Shown: positions 7,550 through 15,425, counted from the first letter of the stretch. The stretch: DNA of 35,074 nucleotides from JAAFHN01 sp031421855 (GCA_031421855.1 JANOPN010000038.1:1-35074), one strand, 5' to 3'. Program-made: numbers and translations. The notes: a model not told the origin generated them from the sequence alone.

Positions 7550-8323
7550 CTAAGAGGCTTGGTTTGTTGCAAACGGCTTCAACAGCGCCGCAGCCTGCAG
7601 CAGGCTCCAAGTCTTGAGCCCGGTCGCGGCTTCGATGGCTGCTGCGTAAGGCGGCATGTTGGTGCATTCCAAGACCAGTTGGGTCAGGTGCGGCGCGCGG
7701 GTTTTGAGTGCGGTTGCTGCGGCGACGACATCGGCTTGCGCGGCGGTGAGGTCCATCTCGGCTCGGTTGCCTAATATGGCGGTGGTGAAGCTCGAGTCTG
7801 CCGCGACGCCCTGAATGAGCACGTCGCCCAAGCGCTCTCGCGCAACGCCTGCTGCGCGCAAGTGCTCCAGCCCCAGTGTGCGCGCACTGATGGTCAACAC
7901 CCCCACTTGAGCGTGCGCTCGCAACAGCGCGGGCAACTGCAACAGGCTTGAGGTCACGACCGGCAGCTTGGGTGCTGCGCTTTGCAACTCAGTTTGCAGC
8001 AGCACCAAAAACCCGCAACTCGTGGTGATGGCCGTCGCGCCGTCGCTGGCCAGTTGGCGCACCATTTTTTTGAACGGCTCCACCAACTTTTCACGGCGCA
8101 GGCCCGCGGCTGACTGCACCACCCGCTCAGGCCAAGCCCCGCGAAGCACGACGCGACGCGTGGGCACACCCCAAGTGTCGGGGTTGCCCACGTCACCCGG
8201 CGGGCGCGGAAACACGGTGTCCAGCATCACGATGCCCAAAAAGCCAGCTGGCTTGGTGTCGGAGGGTGCGGCGGAGGATGTGGCAGCTTGAGGTTGCATG
8301 CCATTACTGTAAAGCGATCCCAT
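7550..8323 (-). CDS. Asp/Glu racemase-superfamily protein
   Basis: The two cysteine motifs of cofactor-independent racemases are present: TSCGF (Cys103 counted from the ATG at 8323) and ECTNMPP (Cys220). The family includes aspartate, glutamate and hydantoin racemases and maleate isomerase, which use a pair of cysteines as acid and base. The conserved region begins at GFLGIVMLDT, so the exact start is uncertain: ATG at 8323 or 8299 are possible and neither has a clear ribosome site. The substrate cannot be assigned. It stands alone on the minus strand between repeat B and a region with no recognisable gene. Confidence 0.8.
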   Translation of the reverse strand: MGSLYSNGMQPQAATSSAAPSDTKPAGFLGIVMLDTVFPRPPGDVGNPDTWGVPTRRVVLRGAWPERVVQSAAGLRREKLVEPFKKMVRQLASDGATAITTSCGFLVLLQTELQSAAPKLPVVTSSLLQLPALLRAHAQVGVLTISARTLGLEHLRAAGVARERLGDVLIQGVAADSSFTTAILGNRAEMDLTAAQADVVAAATALKTRAPHLTQLVLECTNMPPYAAAIEAATGLKTWSLLQAAALLKPFATNQAS

Positions 8324-8646
8324 GACCGCGCGCAGCCGTCGAAGTCGAACCCTCGCACGCAACGCATCTCATTACGCGCCGAAATTGGCAACGGCGAGGG
8401 TCACGCATTCGGGGCTATCGTTGGCACTTATTGACGAGCCATTTCTTGCGTTCATCTTGGAGGCCAGCGCATGGAGAGTGGCAAAAACTGGAAGGCACGG
8501 TCAAGGCGCGCATGCGCAAACTGCTTACACCCAGATCCAGCAGTTGATCGCTCAGTTCTCTCTATAAGTGCCTGATTTTGCTCATTTCTTTGGCTTCCAA
8601 CTCACTCATCTGTTGGGTGAAAGCGTTACACGCCCGACGGCACCGC
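8324..8646. other. Gene-poor stretch with no recognised feature
   Basis: About 320 bp between the racemase-family gene and vapC. Short open frames exist on both strands, but none has a ribosome site, a recognisable motif or a plausible composition. A decayed gene fragment is possible; I could not identify one. Confidence 0.5.
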
Positions 8647-9060
8647 TTACCAAACCTCCAACCTCAAGCGTTGATTCAAGCCCGTTGGAACCTGCGCAAA
8701 AGCCTTGTTACGGCTGACCAAGGTGATATCCAGCGCTGCGGCGTGGGCGGCAATCATCATGTCAAAGTCGCTGAGGTTGATGCCTTGGGCTTCTAGCGTG
8801 GCGCAAAACTCGCCGTAACAGATCGATGCGTCCTCATCCCAAGGCAACACGTCCATGCGCAGCAGTACTTGGGTCAGGGCATTTCGCAAGCGCACGGGTT
8901 GCCCTTTGCGTTGCAAGCCGTATTCCAGCTCTGCCAAGGTCACGCTAGAGATGACGGCCTGCCCCACTGGAACCTTCGTGAGGTGCGCCAGCAATTCGGC
9001 ATCGCGCCCTTGCATGATGTGGCTGACCACGTTGGTGTCGAGCATGTAGCGCTGGCTCAC
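8647..9060 (-). CDS. vapC: VapC-type PIN-domain ribonuclease toxin
   Basis: A 137-residue PIN-domain protein. The acidic metal-binding residues are in place: Asp8 (MLDTNVVS), Glu44 (TLAELEYG) and Asp100 (SDFDMMIAAHA), with Asn118 of the terminal SRN motif. VapC toxins cut specific RNAs, often initiator tRNA or ribosomal RNA, and are held inactive by VapB. The start ATG at 9060 overlaps the stop of the upstream antitoxin gene by four bases (ATGA), the normal arrangement for translational coupling. All key residues are intact, so the toxin is probably functional. Confidence 0.95.
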   Translation of the reverse strand: MSQRYMLDTNVVSHIMQGRDAELLAHLTKVPVGQAVISSVTLAELEYGLQRKGQPVRLRNALTQVLLRMDVLPWDEDASICYGEFCATLEAQGINLSDFDMMIAAHAAALDITLVSRNKAFAQVPTGLNQRLRLEVW

Positions 9061-9323
9061 TCTTGGAAGCCCTCAAACGGATCGCGCCTGGCCTGGGTTT
9101 GACGAGGCTCAGTTTGGCGGCGCTCGACAACCCAGTCGTCGTCCTTGTTGAGAGCCACCACGTCAAGCAGGCCCTGCCAGTCTGTTGGTTTACGCGACAA
9201 CACCACATCGCCGGTGATCGGCTCGCGGCGAATGAAGACTTCGCCGACATCAAAGCGAAACGCCAGCGGTAGGCGCACGGCTTGGCTGCGGCCAGTGGCA
9301 AATATCTTGGCAGTTTGGTGCAT
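9057..9323 (-). CDS. vapB: VapB-type (AbrB/SpoVT fold) antitoxin
   Basis: The N-terminal half is a swapped-hairpin AbrB-type DNA-binding domain (AKIFATGRSQAVRLPLAFRF), and the C-terminal half is an acidic and polar tail (DDDWVVERRQ..DPFEGFQE) of the kind that wraps around VapC. I prefer the ATG at 9323; a TTG at 9335 would add four residues. It precedes vapC with a four-base overlap, and the pair would be autoregulated through the VapB domain. The length, 88 residues, is normal. Confidence 0.92.
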   Translation of the reverse strand: MHQTAKIFATGRSQAVRLPLAFRFDVGEVFIRREPITGDVVLSRKPTDWQGLLDVVALNKDDDWVVERRQTEPRQTQARRDPFEGFQE

Positions 9324-9444
9324 GCTGAGACTCAATGGGCTGTGTGATGTATCCCAAGATATTTATCAACACGCCCACTGTCAACCACACGGCTGCCCAG
9401 GCGTGTTTTTTACGCCGACCCATGCAGGTTGACAAACACTTCAA

Positions 9445-9502
9445 TATCAATAGCAACGAAGTGAATGAATCCGGTGACCAGAGGCACTTTTCGCGTCAAA
9501 TC
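9445..9502 (+). repeat. Repeat B copy 2 (diverged)
   Basis: The core reads TAGCAACGAAGTGAATGAAT followed by CCGGTGACCAGAGGCAC and GCGTCAAAT. It lies in the 223-bp gap between vapB and yebC, about 45 bp beyond the end of the minus-strand yebC gene. The palindrome seen before the core in other copies is weak here. Confidence 0.75.
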
Positions 9503-9546
9503 ACAAGAAAACCATCCCAATCGGCATCATCTGGCCCCTGTCGGGA

Positions 9547-10272
9547 CTATTCAGCCAAAGCCACAAACACATTCTGCACGTCGTCATTGCCGTCAATCGC
9601 CGCCAAGAAGGCTTCTACTTCTTCTAGGTGAGCGGCGCTTAGGCTGCTGGATTTGACTGGGTTTTTGGGTTTGTAGCCTAGCTTGGCTGATGTGACGCTG
9701 AAGCCGTGGTTGGGCAGGGCTTTGCACACGATGTCGAGCTCGGCGGGGTCGGTGATGAAGGTGGTGACGGTTGCGCCACTTTCTTCATCCACATGGGTGT
9801 CGATGTCTTGGGCTCCGGCTTCGATGGCTGCCTCTTCAGCATCCGCGCCGGGTGCGGTGGGGTCGGCTTCGACGAGGCCAACGTGGTCAAACTCCCACGC
9901 CACCGAGCCTGCTGCACCGAGCTGGCCTTTGCGAAACAAAACGCGCATCTCGGGTGCAGTGCGTTTGACGTTATCGGTGAGGCATTCGACCATGACGGCG
10001 ACTTGGTGCGGGGCGTAGCCTTCGTACATGACGCGCTCAAAGTGGACGACTTCGCCGGTCAGGCCCGCACCCTTTTTGATGGCGCGATCCAAGGTTTCTT
10101 TGGGCATCGACACTTTGCGAGCCTGCTCCACGACCAGGCGCAGCCGCGAGTTACTGGCAGGGTCAGCCCCCGCGCGTGCGGCGACCATGATGTCTTTGGC
10201 CAAGCGACCAAACAGTTTGCCTCTGGCGTTGGCGGCCAGTTCTTTGCCTTTTGCTTTCCATTGCGCGCCCAT
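9547..10272 (-). CDS. yebC: YebC/PmpR-family protein
   Basis: A full-length 241-residue YebC-family protein. The start at 10272 gives the canonical MGAQWKAKGKELAANARGKLFGRLAKDI, preceded by a GAGGAGA ribosome site; the further upstream ATG/TTG frame is only leader. The three family sections are visible: the N-terminal helical region, the central GEVVHFERVMYEGYAPHQVAVMVECLTDN stretch, and the acidic C-terminal end. Members act as transcription factors or, as more recently proposed, as translation factors that relieve ribosome stalling. A repeat A copy lies 51 bp before the start codon, so the promoter must be within or beyond it. Confidence 0.94.
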   Translation of the reverse strand: MGAQWKAKGKELAANARGKLFGRLAKDIMVAARAGADPASNSRLRLVVEQARKVSMPKETLDRAIKKGAGLTGEVVHFERVMYEGYAPHQVAVMVECLTDNVKRTAPEMRVLFRKGQLGAAGSVAWEFDHVGLVEADPTAPGADAEEAAIEAGAQDIDTHVDEESGATVTTFITDPAELDIVCKALPNHGFSVTSAKLGYKPKNPVKSSSLSAAHLEEVEAFLAAIDGNDDVQNVFVALAE

Positions 10273-10323
10273 GGCGTTCTCCTCGATTGAGCCCAGATTG
10301 TCGATCACCCGCAGTTACAACTA

Positions 10324-10427
10324 TAGGACTTACGCAAAATTGTCCCAGCAAGGCGCAGCGACGACGACAGTGCGAATAGCACGGCTAGGAGCTGCAACGC
10401 GGCTGGGGCGGTTTTGCGTAAGTCCAA
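10324..10427 (+). repeat. Repeat A copy 3 (best-preserved ends)
   Basis: TAGGACTTACGCAAAATTG at the left mirrors the right end GGTTTTGCGTAAGTCC. Fourteen bases of the inverted repeat are perfect, and it extends to 24 with three mismatches. The centre can form a GTGC-GAATA-GCAC hairpin. The copy lies just upstream of yebC and abuts a repeat B copy on its right. Confidence 0.92.
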
Positions 10428-10428
10428 T

Positions 10429-10495
10429 ACTAAATGTGTAGCAACGAACTCAATGAATCCGGTGACCAAGTGCTAAAAAGTCATCAAATTTGACA
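10429..10495 (+). repeat. Repeat B copy 3
   Basis: The core TAGCAACGAACTCAATGAAT then CCGGTGACCAAGTGC, followed by ATCAAATTTGACATTC. It fills the space between repeat A copy 3 and the stop codon of xdhC-like gene, ending one base before that stop on the other strand. The two repeat families are directly adjacent only here. Confidence 0.85.
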
Positions 10496-10496
10496 T

Positions 10497-11606
10497 TCAT
10501 CGGCCCCGAATGCCGCAAATCAGCGTGCCGGGGTCGTTGGGCGCAATGTCGCGGTCGTCCTTAGCTTGGGTGACGCTCATTTCGCGAGGCAAGGTGACGC
10601 CGTTTTTGACGGCCAACACTTCGGCCATGATGCTGATGGCGATCTCGCTGGGCAGTTTGCTGCCGATGTAGATGCCAATCGGCCCACGAAGTCGGCTCAA
10701 GCTGGCTGGGGTTTGGTCAAAGTGCTCAATCATGCGTTCGTGACGCAGCGCGTTGTTGCGCCGGCTGCCAATGGCGCCGACGTAAAACGCCTCGGTTGCC
10801 AAGGCCTCAAGCAGGGCCAAGTCGTCTAGCTTGGGGTCGTGGGTGAGCGCGATGACGCAGCAGCGACGGTCGATTTTGAAGGCTTTGACGACATCGTCTG
10901 GCATGTCAGCGGTCAATGTGGCCCCCGGTACGCGCCACGCGCCTCGGTATTCTTCGCGCGGGTCGCACACGGTGACGGTGAAGCCCGAGAACAGCGCCAT
11001 GGTGGCCAAGTATTCGGTGAGCTGACCCGCGCCGATGAGCAGCATGCGGTACTCGGGCCCAAAGGTGTTGATGAGCTCGGCCGCGTCGATTCGCAGCTCT
11101 TGCGGGGCCACAGCGGCGCGCAAACTGACCGTGCCGCTGGCAAGCGAGGTGACGCGCTCGACCAATTCACCGCCACCCAAACGCGCGATCAGCTCGTTCA
11201 AGCCCTGGGCGCTGGGGTCAAACTCCAGCAAGAGCTCAAGCGTGCCGCCACACGGCAGGCCAAAACGGTGGGCTTCGTCGGCGCTGATGCCGTATTTGAC
11301 GAGTCGCGGCGCGCCGGTGGGGATGTCTTTGGGCTCTTCGGCATTGAGTGGCACATCACTGCCGGTTGGGGACTCGCTACCGAAGGGCGTCTTGTACGCC
11401 TGGGTGAATCGGTAGATCAGGTCGTCTTCGATGCACCCGCCCGAGACGCTGCCGACCACCGAGCCGTCTTCGCACAGCGCCATGATCGACCCAATCGGGC
11501 GCGGGCTAGACCCCCAGGTGCGCACAACGGTGGCGAGTAAGGCGCGTTTGCCGGTCGCACGCCAGCCGTGCAGGCTGCGCAACACAACGGTGTCTAGGTT
11601 TTCCAT
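10497..11606 (-). CDS. xdhC: XdhC/CoxI-family molybdenum-cofactor maturation protein
   Basis: A 369-residue protein with an N-terminal XdhC/CoxI domain (TVVRTWGSSPRPIGSIMAL, SVSGGCIED near residues 26-58, CGGTLELLLEF near 119) and a C-terminal Rossmann-like domain (LLIGAGQLTEYLATMA). Such proteins bind, sulfurate or deliver the molybdenum cofactor to hydroxylases of the xanthine-dehydrogenase type, which agrees with its place as the last gene of the cox-like operon. The ATG at 11606 is clear. It lies 69 bp after the coxG-like gene and is very probably in the same transcript. Confidence 0.92.
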   Translation of the reverse strand: MENLDTVVLRSLHGWRATGKRALLATVVRTWGSSPRPIGSIMALCEDGSVVGSVSGGCIEDDLIYRFTQAYKTPFGSESPTGSDVPLNAEEPKDIPTGAPRLVKYGISADEAHRFGLPCGGTLELLLEFDPSAQGLNELIARLGGGELVERVTSLASGTVSLRAAVAPQELRIDAAELINTFGPEYRMLLIGAGQLTEYLATMALFSGFTVTVCDPREEYRGAWRVPGATLTADMPDDVVKAFKIDRRCCVIALTHDPKLDDLALLEALATEAFYVGAIGSRRNNALRHERMIEHFDQTPASLSRLRGPIGIYIGSKLPSEIAISIMAEVLAVKNGVTLPREMSVTQAKDDRDIAPNDPGTLICGIRGR

Positions 11607-11675
11607 GGATTGGGTTTAGGAAGTCAAGGGAAAATCAACGCAGAGGCGCAGAGGTCGCTGAGGTCACTTGTCGCC

Positions 11676-12305
11676 TCATCCGGCCAACAGCAGCAGACCC
11701 AACATCAACACCGCCCCAACAGCCCCAGCGGCGACATAGGTCCAAGGCGGCTCGCTGAAGTCTCGCAGGAGGTTAGAAACAAGATTTTTAACGTCAAATT
11801 GACCCTTGGTCACCGGATTCATTGGGTTTGTTGCTGCGTTTTCAGGAGTAACTGCCAGCGGATGACGCAGGAGCAACTGGGCCTCAAACTTCTTGAAAAA
11901 GTCGTCGGCCATGGTTTTGGCCACGCCGTCGATCAAGCGCTGGCCCAGTTGGGCGATTTTGCCGCCGACTTGGGCGTCCACGCTGTAGTTGAGCTCGCAT
12001 CCGCCGTCGTTTGGCGTGAGCGACACGCGGCTTGACCCGTTGCCAAAGCCCGCGCCACCGCCTTGGCCCTCAAAACTCAAGCAGTAACTGCTGGGCGGCG
12101 TGATGTCAGACAGGCTTACCTTGCCAGTGAAGCGAGCACTCACTGGCCCGATTTTGATGGCGGTGAGCACTTTGTAGGCATCAGCGCCGTCGGGCGCGAA
12201 GCTTTCACAGCCGGGCACGCACATTTGCAACACCGCTGGGTCGTTGAGCGCAGCCCAGGCTTGGGGCTGGGTGACGGGAAGTTGGCGTTTGCCTTGCATT
12301 TGCAT
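11676..12305 (-). CDS. coxG: CoxG-like SRPBCC protein with C-terminal membrane anchor
   Basis: I place the start at the ATG at 12305, because MQMQGKRQLPVTQPQAWAALNDP is the family's beginning and lies 22 bp after the coxE stop; the longer open frame upstream only reads through coxE in another phase. Residues 1 to about 150 form an SRPBCC/CoxG domain (FTGKVSLSDI, SVDAQVGGKIAQLGQRLIDGVAKTMADDFF). A polar linker (about 151-187) leads to a single membrane span (TYVAAGAVGAVLMLGLLLLA). CoxG anchors CO dehydrogenase to the cytoplasmic membrane in Oligotropha. The linker is encoded by a copy of repeat B read in frame: residues about 157-173 come from it. Length, 209 residues, fits. Confidence 0.9.
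   Translation of the reverse strand: MQMQGKRQLPVTQPQAWAALNDPAVLQMCVPGCESFAPDGADAYKVLTAIKIGPVSARFTGKVSLSDITPPSSYCLSFEGQGGGAGFGNGSSRVSLTPNDGGCELNYSVDAQVGGKIAQLGQRLIDGVAKTMADDFFKKFEAQLLLRHPLAVTPENAATNPMNPVTKGQFDVKNLVSNLLRDFSEPPWTYVAAGAVGAVLMLGLLLLAG
11786..11836 (-). repeat. Repeat B copy 4, inside the coxG-like coding region
   Basis: On the minus strand the core reads AGCAACAAACCCAATGAAT, then CCGGTGACCAAGGGTC and AATTTGACGT. GACC-AAG-GGTC here makes a perfect four-base stem. It is translated in frame as ATNPMNPVTKGQFDVKN, between the CoxG domain and the membrane span. This is the only copy found inside a protein-coding region. Confidence 0.85.
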
Positions 12306-12327
12306 GGGGTGGACTCGATCAAAAAAA

Positions 12328-13518
12328 TCAATGGCGAATGAGCTTGGCCAAGCTCGCGGCAAGTTCGTGGAGGCTCGCCAGGTTGTGGACGGCCAACATG
12401 GCATCAGAGCGCTGATGCAGCAGATTAGCCGATTGGGCCAAGGGCTGGTAGCCATCAAACCGAAGCAGCGGATTGAGCCACACCAAGCGCAGGCAGTGGC
12501 GTTTGAGCCACTCGAGCTCTTTGCCCAGCTCGGCAGGGTCGCCGGTGTCGAGCCCGTCGCTGATGAGCAACACCAAGCTGCGCCGCCCCACCAGGCGACG
12601 GGCGTGTTGCTCGCGAAGCTGGGCGAGCGAGCGGCTGAGCTGGGTGCCGCTGGCAAAGTCAGTGATGGCTGCGCTGGCGTGGTCGAGCATGGTGTCGGTG
12701 TCGGGCGTGGCGAAGGCGGCGTTGAGCGGCGTCAGTTGGTTGCCAAAGGCAAACACATCGCGGCGGCGCAGCCCGCGCGTGGCGGCGTGCAAAAACGCAA
12801 GCAGCAACCGGGCATAACGCTCCATGCTGCCGCTGACATCCACCAAGACCAACAGCGGCAACTCAGTCAAAACGCGGGCGCGGCGCACGAGCCGCATGGG
12901 CTCGCCCCCCGTTCGAGCGGCCTCGCGCACCACGCGCGGCCACGCCACCGCCGAGCCGCGCACGCCCAAACGGGTGCGGCGGGTGGCGTACAGCGGTACT
13001 GGCAAGCTGACCTCACGCGCCAAACGCTCGACCAAGGCGTATTCGGCGCTGCTGAGTTGATTGAAGTCCGCGTGGCGCAAGCGCTGTGCGGTGGTGGCGG
13101 TCATGGCGGCATCAAACTTGACGGTTTGCTCAGGGCCGCTGGGTTTGGGCGCTTGAAGCGCCTTGGGTGGCGCCAAGGCTTCGCGCACGCGGGGGCGGCG
13201 TTTGACGGGTTCTGCCTTGCCTTCGGCGGCTGGCAACATTTGGGCAAGCAGTTTTTGGGCGACTTCGGGGTTGCGAAAAAACGCCTCAAACAGCTCAGCA
13301 AACACGGCGCGGTCTTGCTCGCGGCTGATGAAAACCGCCTCCAGCGCGGCAGCCACATCGCCCTTGTTGAGTGGCTGCACCAAGGCAAGGGCTTGGGTGG
13401 CCAAAATCAGGCGCGATGAGTCAACTGGCACGCCGGCGCGGCGCAGGGCGCGGCCAAACGCGATGAGGTTGTCTGCAAATTTGCCGCTGCGCGAGTCGCC
13501 CAGCCAACTGGCGCTCAT
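12328..13518 (-). CDS. coxE: CoxE-like von Willebrand factor A domain protein
   Basis: A 396-residue protein whose C-terminal half is a VWA domain with the MIDAS metal site DVSGS (Asp227, Ser229, Ser231) and ISDGLDTGDP further on; the N-terminal half resembles the CoxE/YehP accessory region. CoxE works with the MoxR ATPase CoxD in assembling the metal centre of CO-dehydrogenase-type enzymes. The ATG at 13518 overlaps the coxD stop (ATGA), so the two are translationally coupled, as expected for a MoxR-VWA pair. Confidence 0.93.
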   Translation of the reverse strand: MSASWLGDSRSGKFADNLIAFGRALRRAGVPVDSSRLILATQALALVQPLNKGDVAAALEAVFISREQDRAVFAELFEAFFRNPEVAQKLLAQMLPAAEGKAEPVKRRPRVREALAPPKALQAPKPSGPEQTVKFDAAMTATTAQRLRHADFNQLSSAEYALVERLAREVSLPVPLYATRRTRLGVRGSAVAWPRVVREAARTGGEPMRLVRRARVLTELPLLVLVDVSGSMERYARLLLAFLHAATRGLRRRDVFAFGNQLTPLNAAFATPDTDTMLDHASAAITDFASGTQLSRSLAQLREQHARRLVGRRSLVLLISDGLDTGDPAELGKELEWLKRHCLRLVWLNPLLRFDGYQPLAQSANLLHQRSDAMLAVHNLASLHELAASLAKLIRH

Positions 13519-14423
13519 TTGTCGCCAGATTCGGCCAAGGCAGACAGCACGCCGCTTGCAAACTCGGTGCTCAGCGCCGCCACATCATCGCGTTGCTTGA
13601 ACAAGATGCCCGCCGTGTCAGACACGACCTCGGGGTCAAGGTGCAAGGTGTCCAGAGACACCAAGGCCTTGGCCCACTCGACACTCTCAGCAATGCCGGG
13701 GCTGCGAATGAAGGCGTTGGCATGCGGCTGGCTTCGCAACGCACCCACAAAATCAGCAATGGCCGCCGTGAGCTCGGCACTGGCATTGGGCACTTGGCCG
13801 CGAATGATGGCCAACTCGCGATCGCGTTCGGGGTAGTCAAGCCAGTGGTACAGGCAGCGGCGCTTGACGGCATCACTCAACTCGCGGGTGCGGTTGCTGG
13901 TCAAAATCACCAGCGGCGCAGTCGTGGCTTTGATCGTACCGAGCTCGGGAATGCTGACTTGAAACTCGCCCAAATATTCAAGCAAAAACGCCTCAAAGGG
14001 CTCATCAGCCCTGTCCACCTCGTCGATCAACAACACCGCGCCGGGTGCGGGCGCTTGGAGGGCTTTGAGCAGTGGGCGCTCAATCAAGTAAGCGCGTTGG
14101 TAGACATCGTGTTCAAGCGCCCCGGCACTTTTCGTGCCTTCGCCGGCCTTGAGGTGCAACAGCTGAGCGCTGTAGTTCCACTCGTACAACGCCTCGCGTT
14201 GCTCCAAACCGTCAAAACACTGCAGCCGCACCAAGGCACGCTGCGTAGCCAGCGCCAATGCCTTGGCCAGCTCGGTTTTACCGACCCCCGGCTCGCCTTC
14301 AAGCAACAAAGGACGCCCGAGCGCACAGGCCAAATACAGAGCCGTGGCAATGCGTCGATTCGCCATGTAGCCAACCGACTCCAAGCTGGTTAAACAGTGA
14401 TCAATGGAGGTGAACGGGTTCAT
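13515..14423 (-). CDS. coxD: CoxD-like MoxR-family AAA+ ATPase
   Basis: The ATG at 14423 gives the family start MNPFTSIDHCLTSLESVGYMANRRIA; the upstream open frame covers only repeats. Walker A is GEPGVGKT (residues 43-50) and Walker B is VLLIDEVD (130-137), followed by SNRTRELSDAVKRRC, the sensor and arginine-finger region. In the Oligotropha system CoxD helps mature the molybdenum-copper site. Its partner CoxE follows with a four-base overlap. A strong hairpin (14435-14454) lies just before its ribosome site. 302 residues is the normal length. Confidence 0.94.
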   Translation of the reverse strand: MNPFTSIDHCLTSLESVGYMANRRIATALYLACALGRPLLLEGEPGVGKTELAKALALATQRALVRLQCFDGLEQREALYEWNYSAQLLHLKAGEGTKSAGALEHDVYQRAYLIERPLLKALQAPAPGAVLLIDEVDRADEPFEAFLLEYLGEFQVSIPELGTIKATTAPLVILTSNRTRELSDAVKRRCLYHWLDYPERDRELAIIRGQVPNASAELTAAIADFVGALRSQPHANAFIRSPGIAESVEWAKALVSLDTLHLDPEVVSDTAGILFKQRDDVAALSTEFASGVLSALAESGDK

Positions 14424-14434
14424 GCCCCCACCTT

Positions 14435-14454
14435 CTCCCGCCAAGCGGCGGGAG
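14435..14454 (-). other. Perfect hairpin next to the coxD ribosome site
   Basis: CTCCCGCC and GGCGGGAG form an eight-base perfect stem with a four-base loop. In the transcript its 3' arm carries part of the GGAGAAGG ribosome-binding stretch before the coxD ATG at 14423. Next to it (about 14471-14510) is a second GC-rich inverted repeat of the type commonly scattered in Burkholderiales genomes. It may limit coxD translation, or be a repeat remnant. Confidence 0.5.
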
Positions 14455-14529
14455 GGAGTCGATCCGGCTGAAACCCCCTCGCCCGCTTGCGAGAGAGGGT
14501 TGGGGTGAGGGATTTCGCCTCGCAAATAC

Positions 14530-14592
14530 AATTAAATTTCATAGCAACAAACCCAATGAATTCGTTGACCAAGTGCCAAAATCAACGCAAAA
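14530..14592 (+). repeat. Repeat B copy 5
   Basis: ATTAAATTTCATAGCAAC precedes the core AACAAACCCAATGAAT then TCGTTGACCAAGTGCC and ATCAACGCAAAAA. It lies in the 213-bp gap between coxM and coxD within the operon, about 45 bp beyond the coxM stop codon, and was probably inserted there, because these two genes are usually closer. Confidence 0.85.
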
Positions 14593-14636
14593 AAATGCCC
14601 GCAGCACGCCACGGGCAGTGAAAAGGCAAGGTTTGA

Positions 14637-15425
14637 TCAGTGCGCAGCCGCCACCGCGCGCTGGGTTTGCACGCTGACCAAATTGGCGCGGTAGGCGGCG
14701 CTGGCGTGGATGTCGCTGTTCATGTCCTCGTCTGAGACCTTGACCGCTGCCGCCGCGCCAGAAGTGAAGCTGACACTCAAAGCGCGCTCCAGGTCAGCAT
14801 CGCGGTACACACAGGTTTTAGCACCCGTGATGGCCACTCGCGCGCCCGAATCGGTTTGGGCCACGAACACGCCGACCATGGCGAATCGGCTGGCTTGCTG
14901 CTTAAATTTGGCATATGCCGCGCGTTTGGGAATGGGGAAGCTCACCGAGGTGACCAATTCACCCTCGCCAAGTGCCGTGCCATACATGCCCGTGAAGAAG
15001 TCGTCGGCAGCGATGGCGCGCCGGTTGGTGTGCACGGTGGCACCCAAGCCCAGCACAGCGCTGGGGTAGCAAGCTGCGGGGTCGTTGTTGGCGATTGAGC
15101 CACCAATCGTGCCGCGAGCGCGCACTTGGCGGTCGCCGATGTGGGCCGCCAAGTCGGCAAGTGCCGGAATGGCAGCCTTGACGTCAGCACTGGCGGCTAC
15201 GTCGGCGTGGCAAGTCATGGCACCGATGACGAGGTTGTTGCCCTCGCGTTTGATGCCCTTCATGGCGCTGATTTGCCCCAAGTCAACGATCTGGCCGGGG
15301 TCGGCCAATCGAAGCTTCATCGAGACGACCAAGGTCTGGCCACCGGCCAAGAGTTTGCCGCCGCTTTGCGCCAGCGCACTGGCTGCATCAACGCTGGTGG
15401 GGGCTTCGTAAGTGAATGCATACAT
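14637..15425 (-). CDS. coxM: CoxM-like FAD-binding subunit of a molybdenum hydroxylase
   Basis: The ATG at 15425 has an AGGAG ribosome site and gives MYAFTYEAPTSVDAASAL, the normal start; the longer frame upstream is a shadow of coxL. The FAD loops are present: LLAGGQTLVVSMKLRL (residues 25-40) and TIGGSIANNDPA (107-118). This is the medium subunit, which passes electrons from the molybdenum and iron-sulfur centres to FAD and then to a quinone or other acceptor. It follows coxL by 25 bp. 262 residues, slightly shorter than average but complete. Confidence 0.95.
   Translation of the reverse strand: MYAFTYEAPTSVDAASALAQSGGKLLAGGQTLVVSMKLRLADPGQIVDLGQISAMKGIKREGNNLVIGAMTCHADVAASADVKAAIPALADLAAHIGDRQVRARGTIGGSIANNDPAACYPSAVLGLGATVHTNRRAIAADDFFTGMYGTALGEGELVTSVSFPIPKRAAYAKFKQQASRFAMVGVFVAQTDSGARVAITGAKTCVYRDADLERALSVSFTSGAAAAVKVSDEDMNSDIHASAAYRANLVSVQTQRAVAAAH

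Noticed and set aside
8322..8567. Small plus-strand open frame between the racemase-family gene and vapC
   Set aside because: No ribosome site, low-complexity Arg/Ser start and no recognisable motif.
12244..13419. Long plus-strand open frame opposite coxE and coxG
   Set aside because: Shadow of high-GC coding DNA; the opposite strand has a VWA protein with an intact MIDAS site and coupled start and stop codons.
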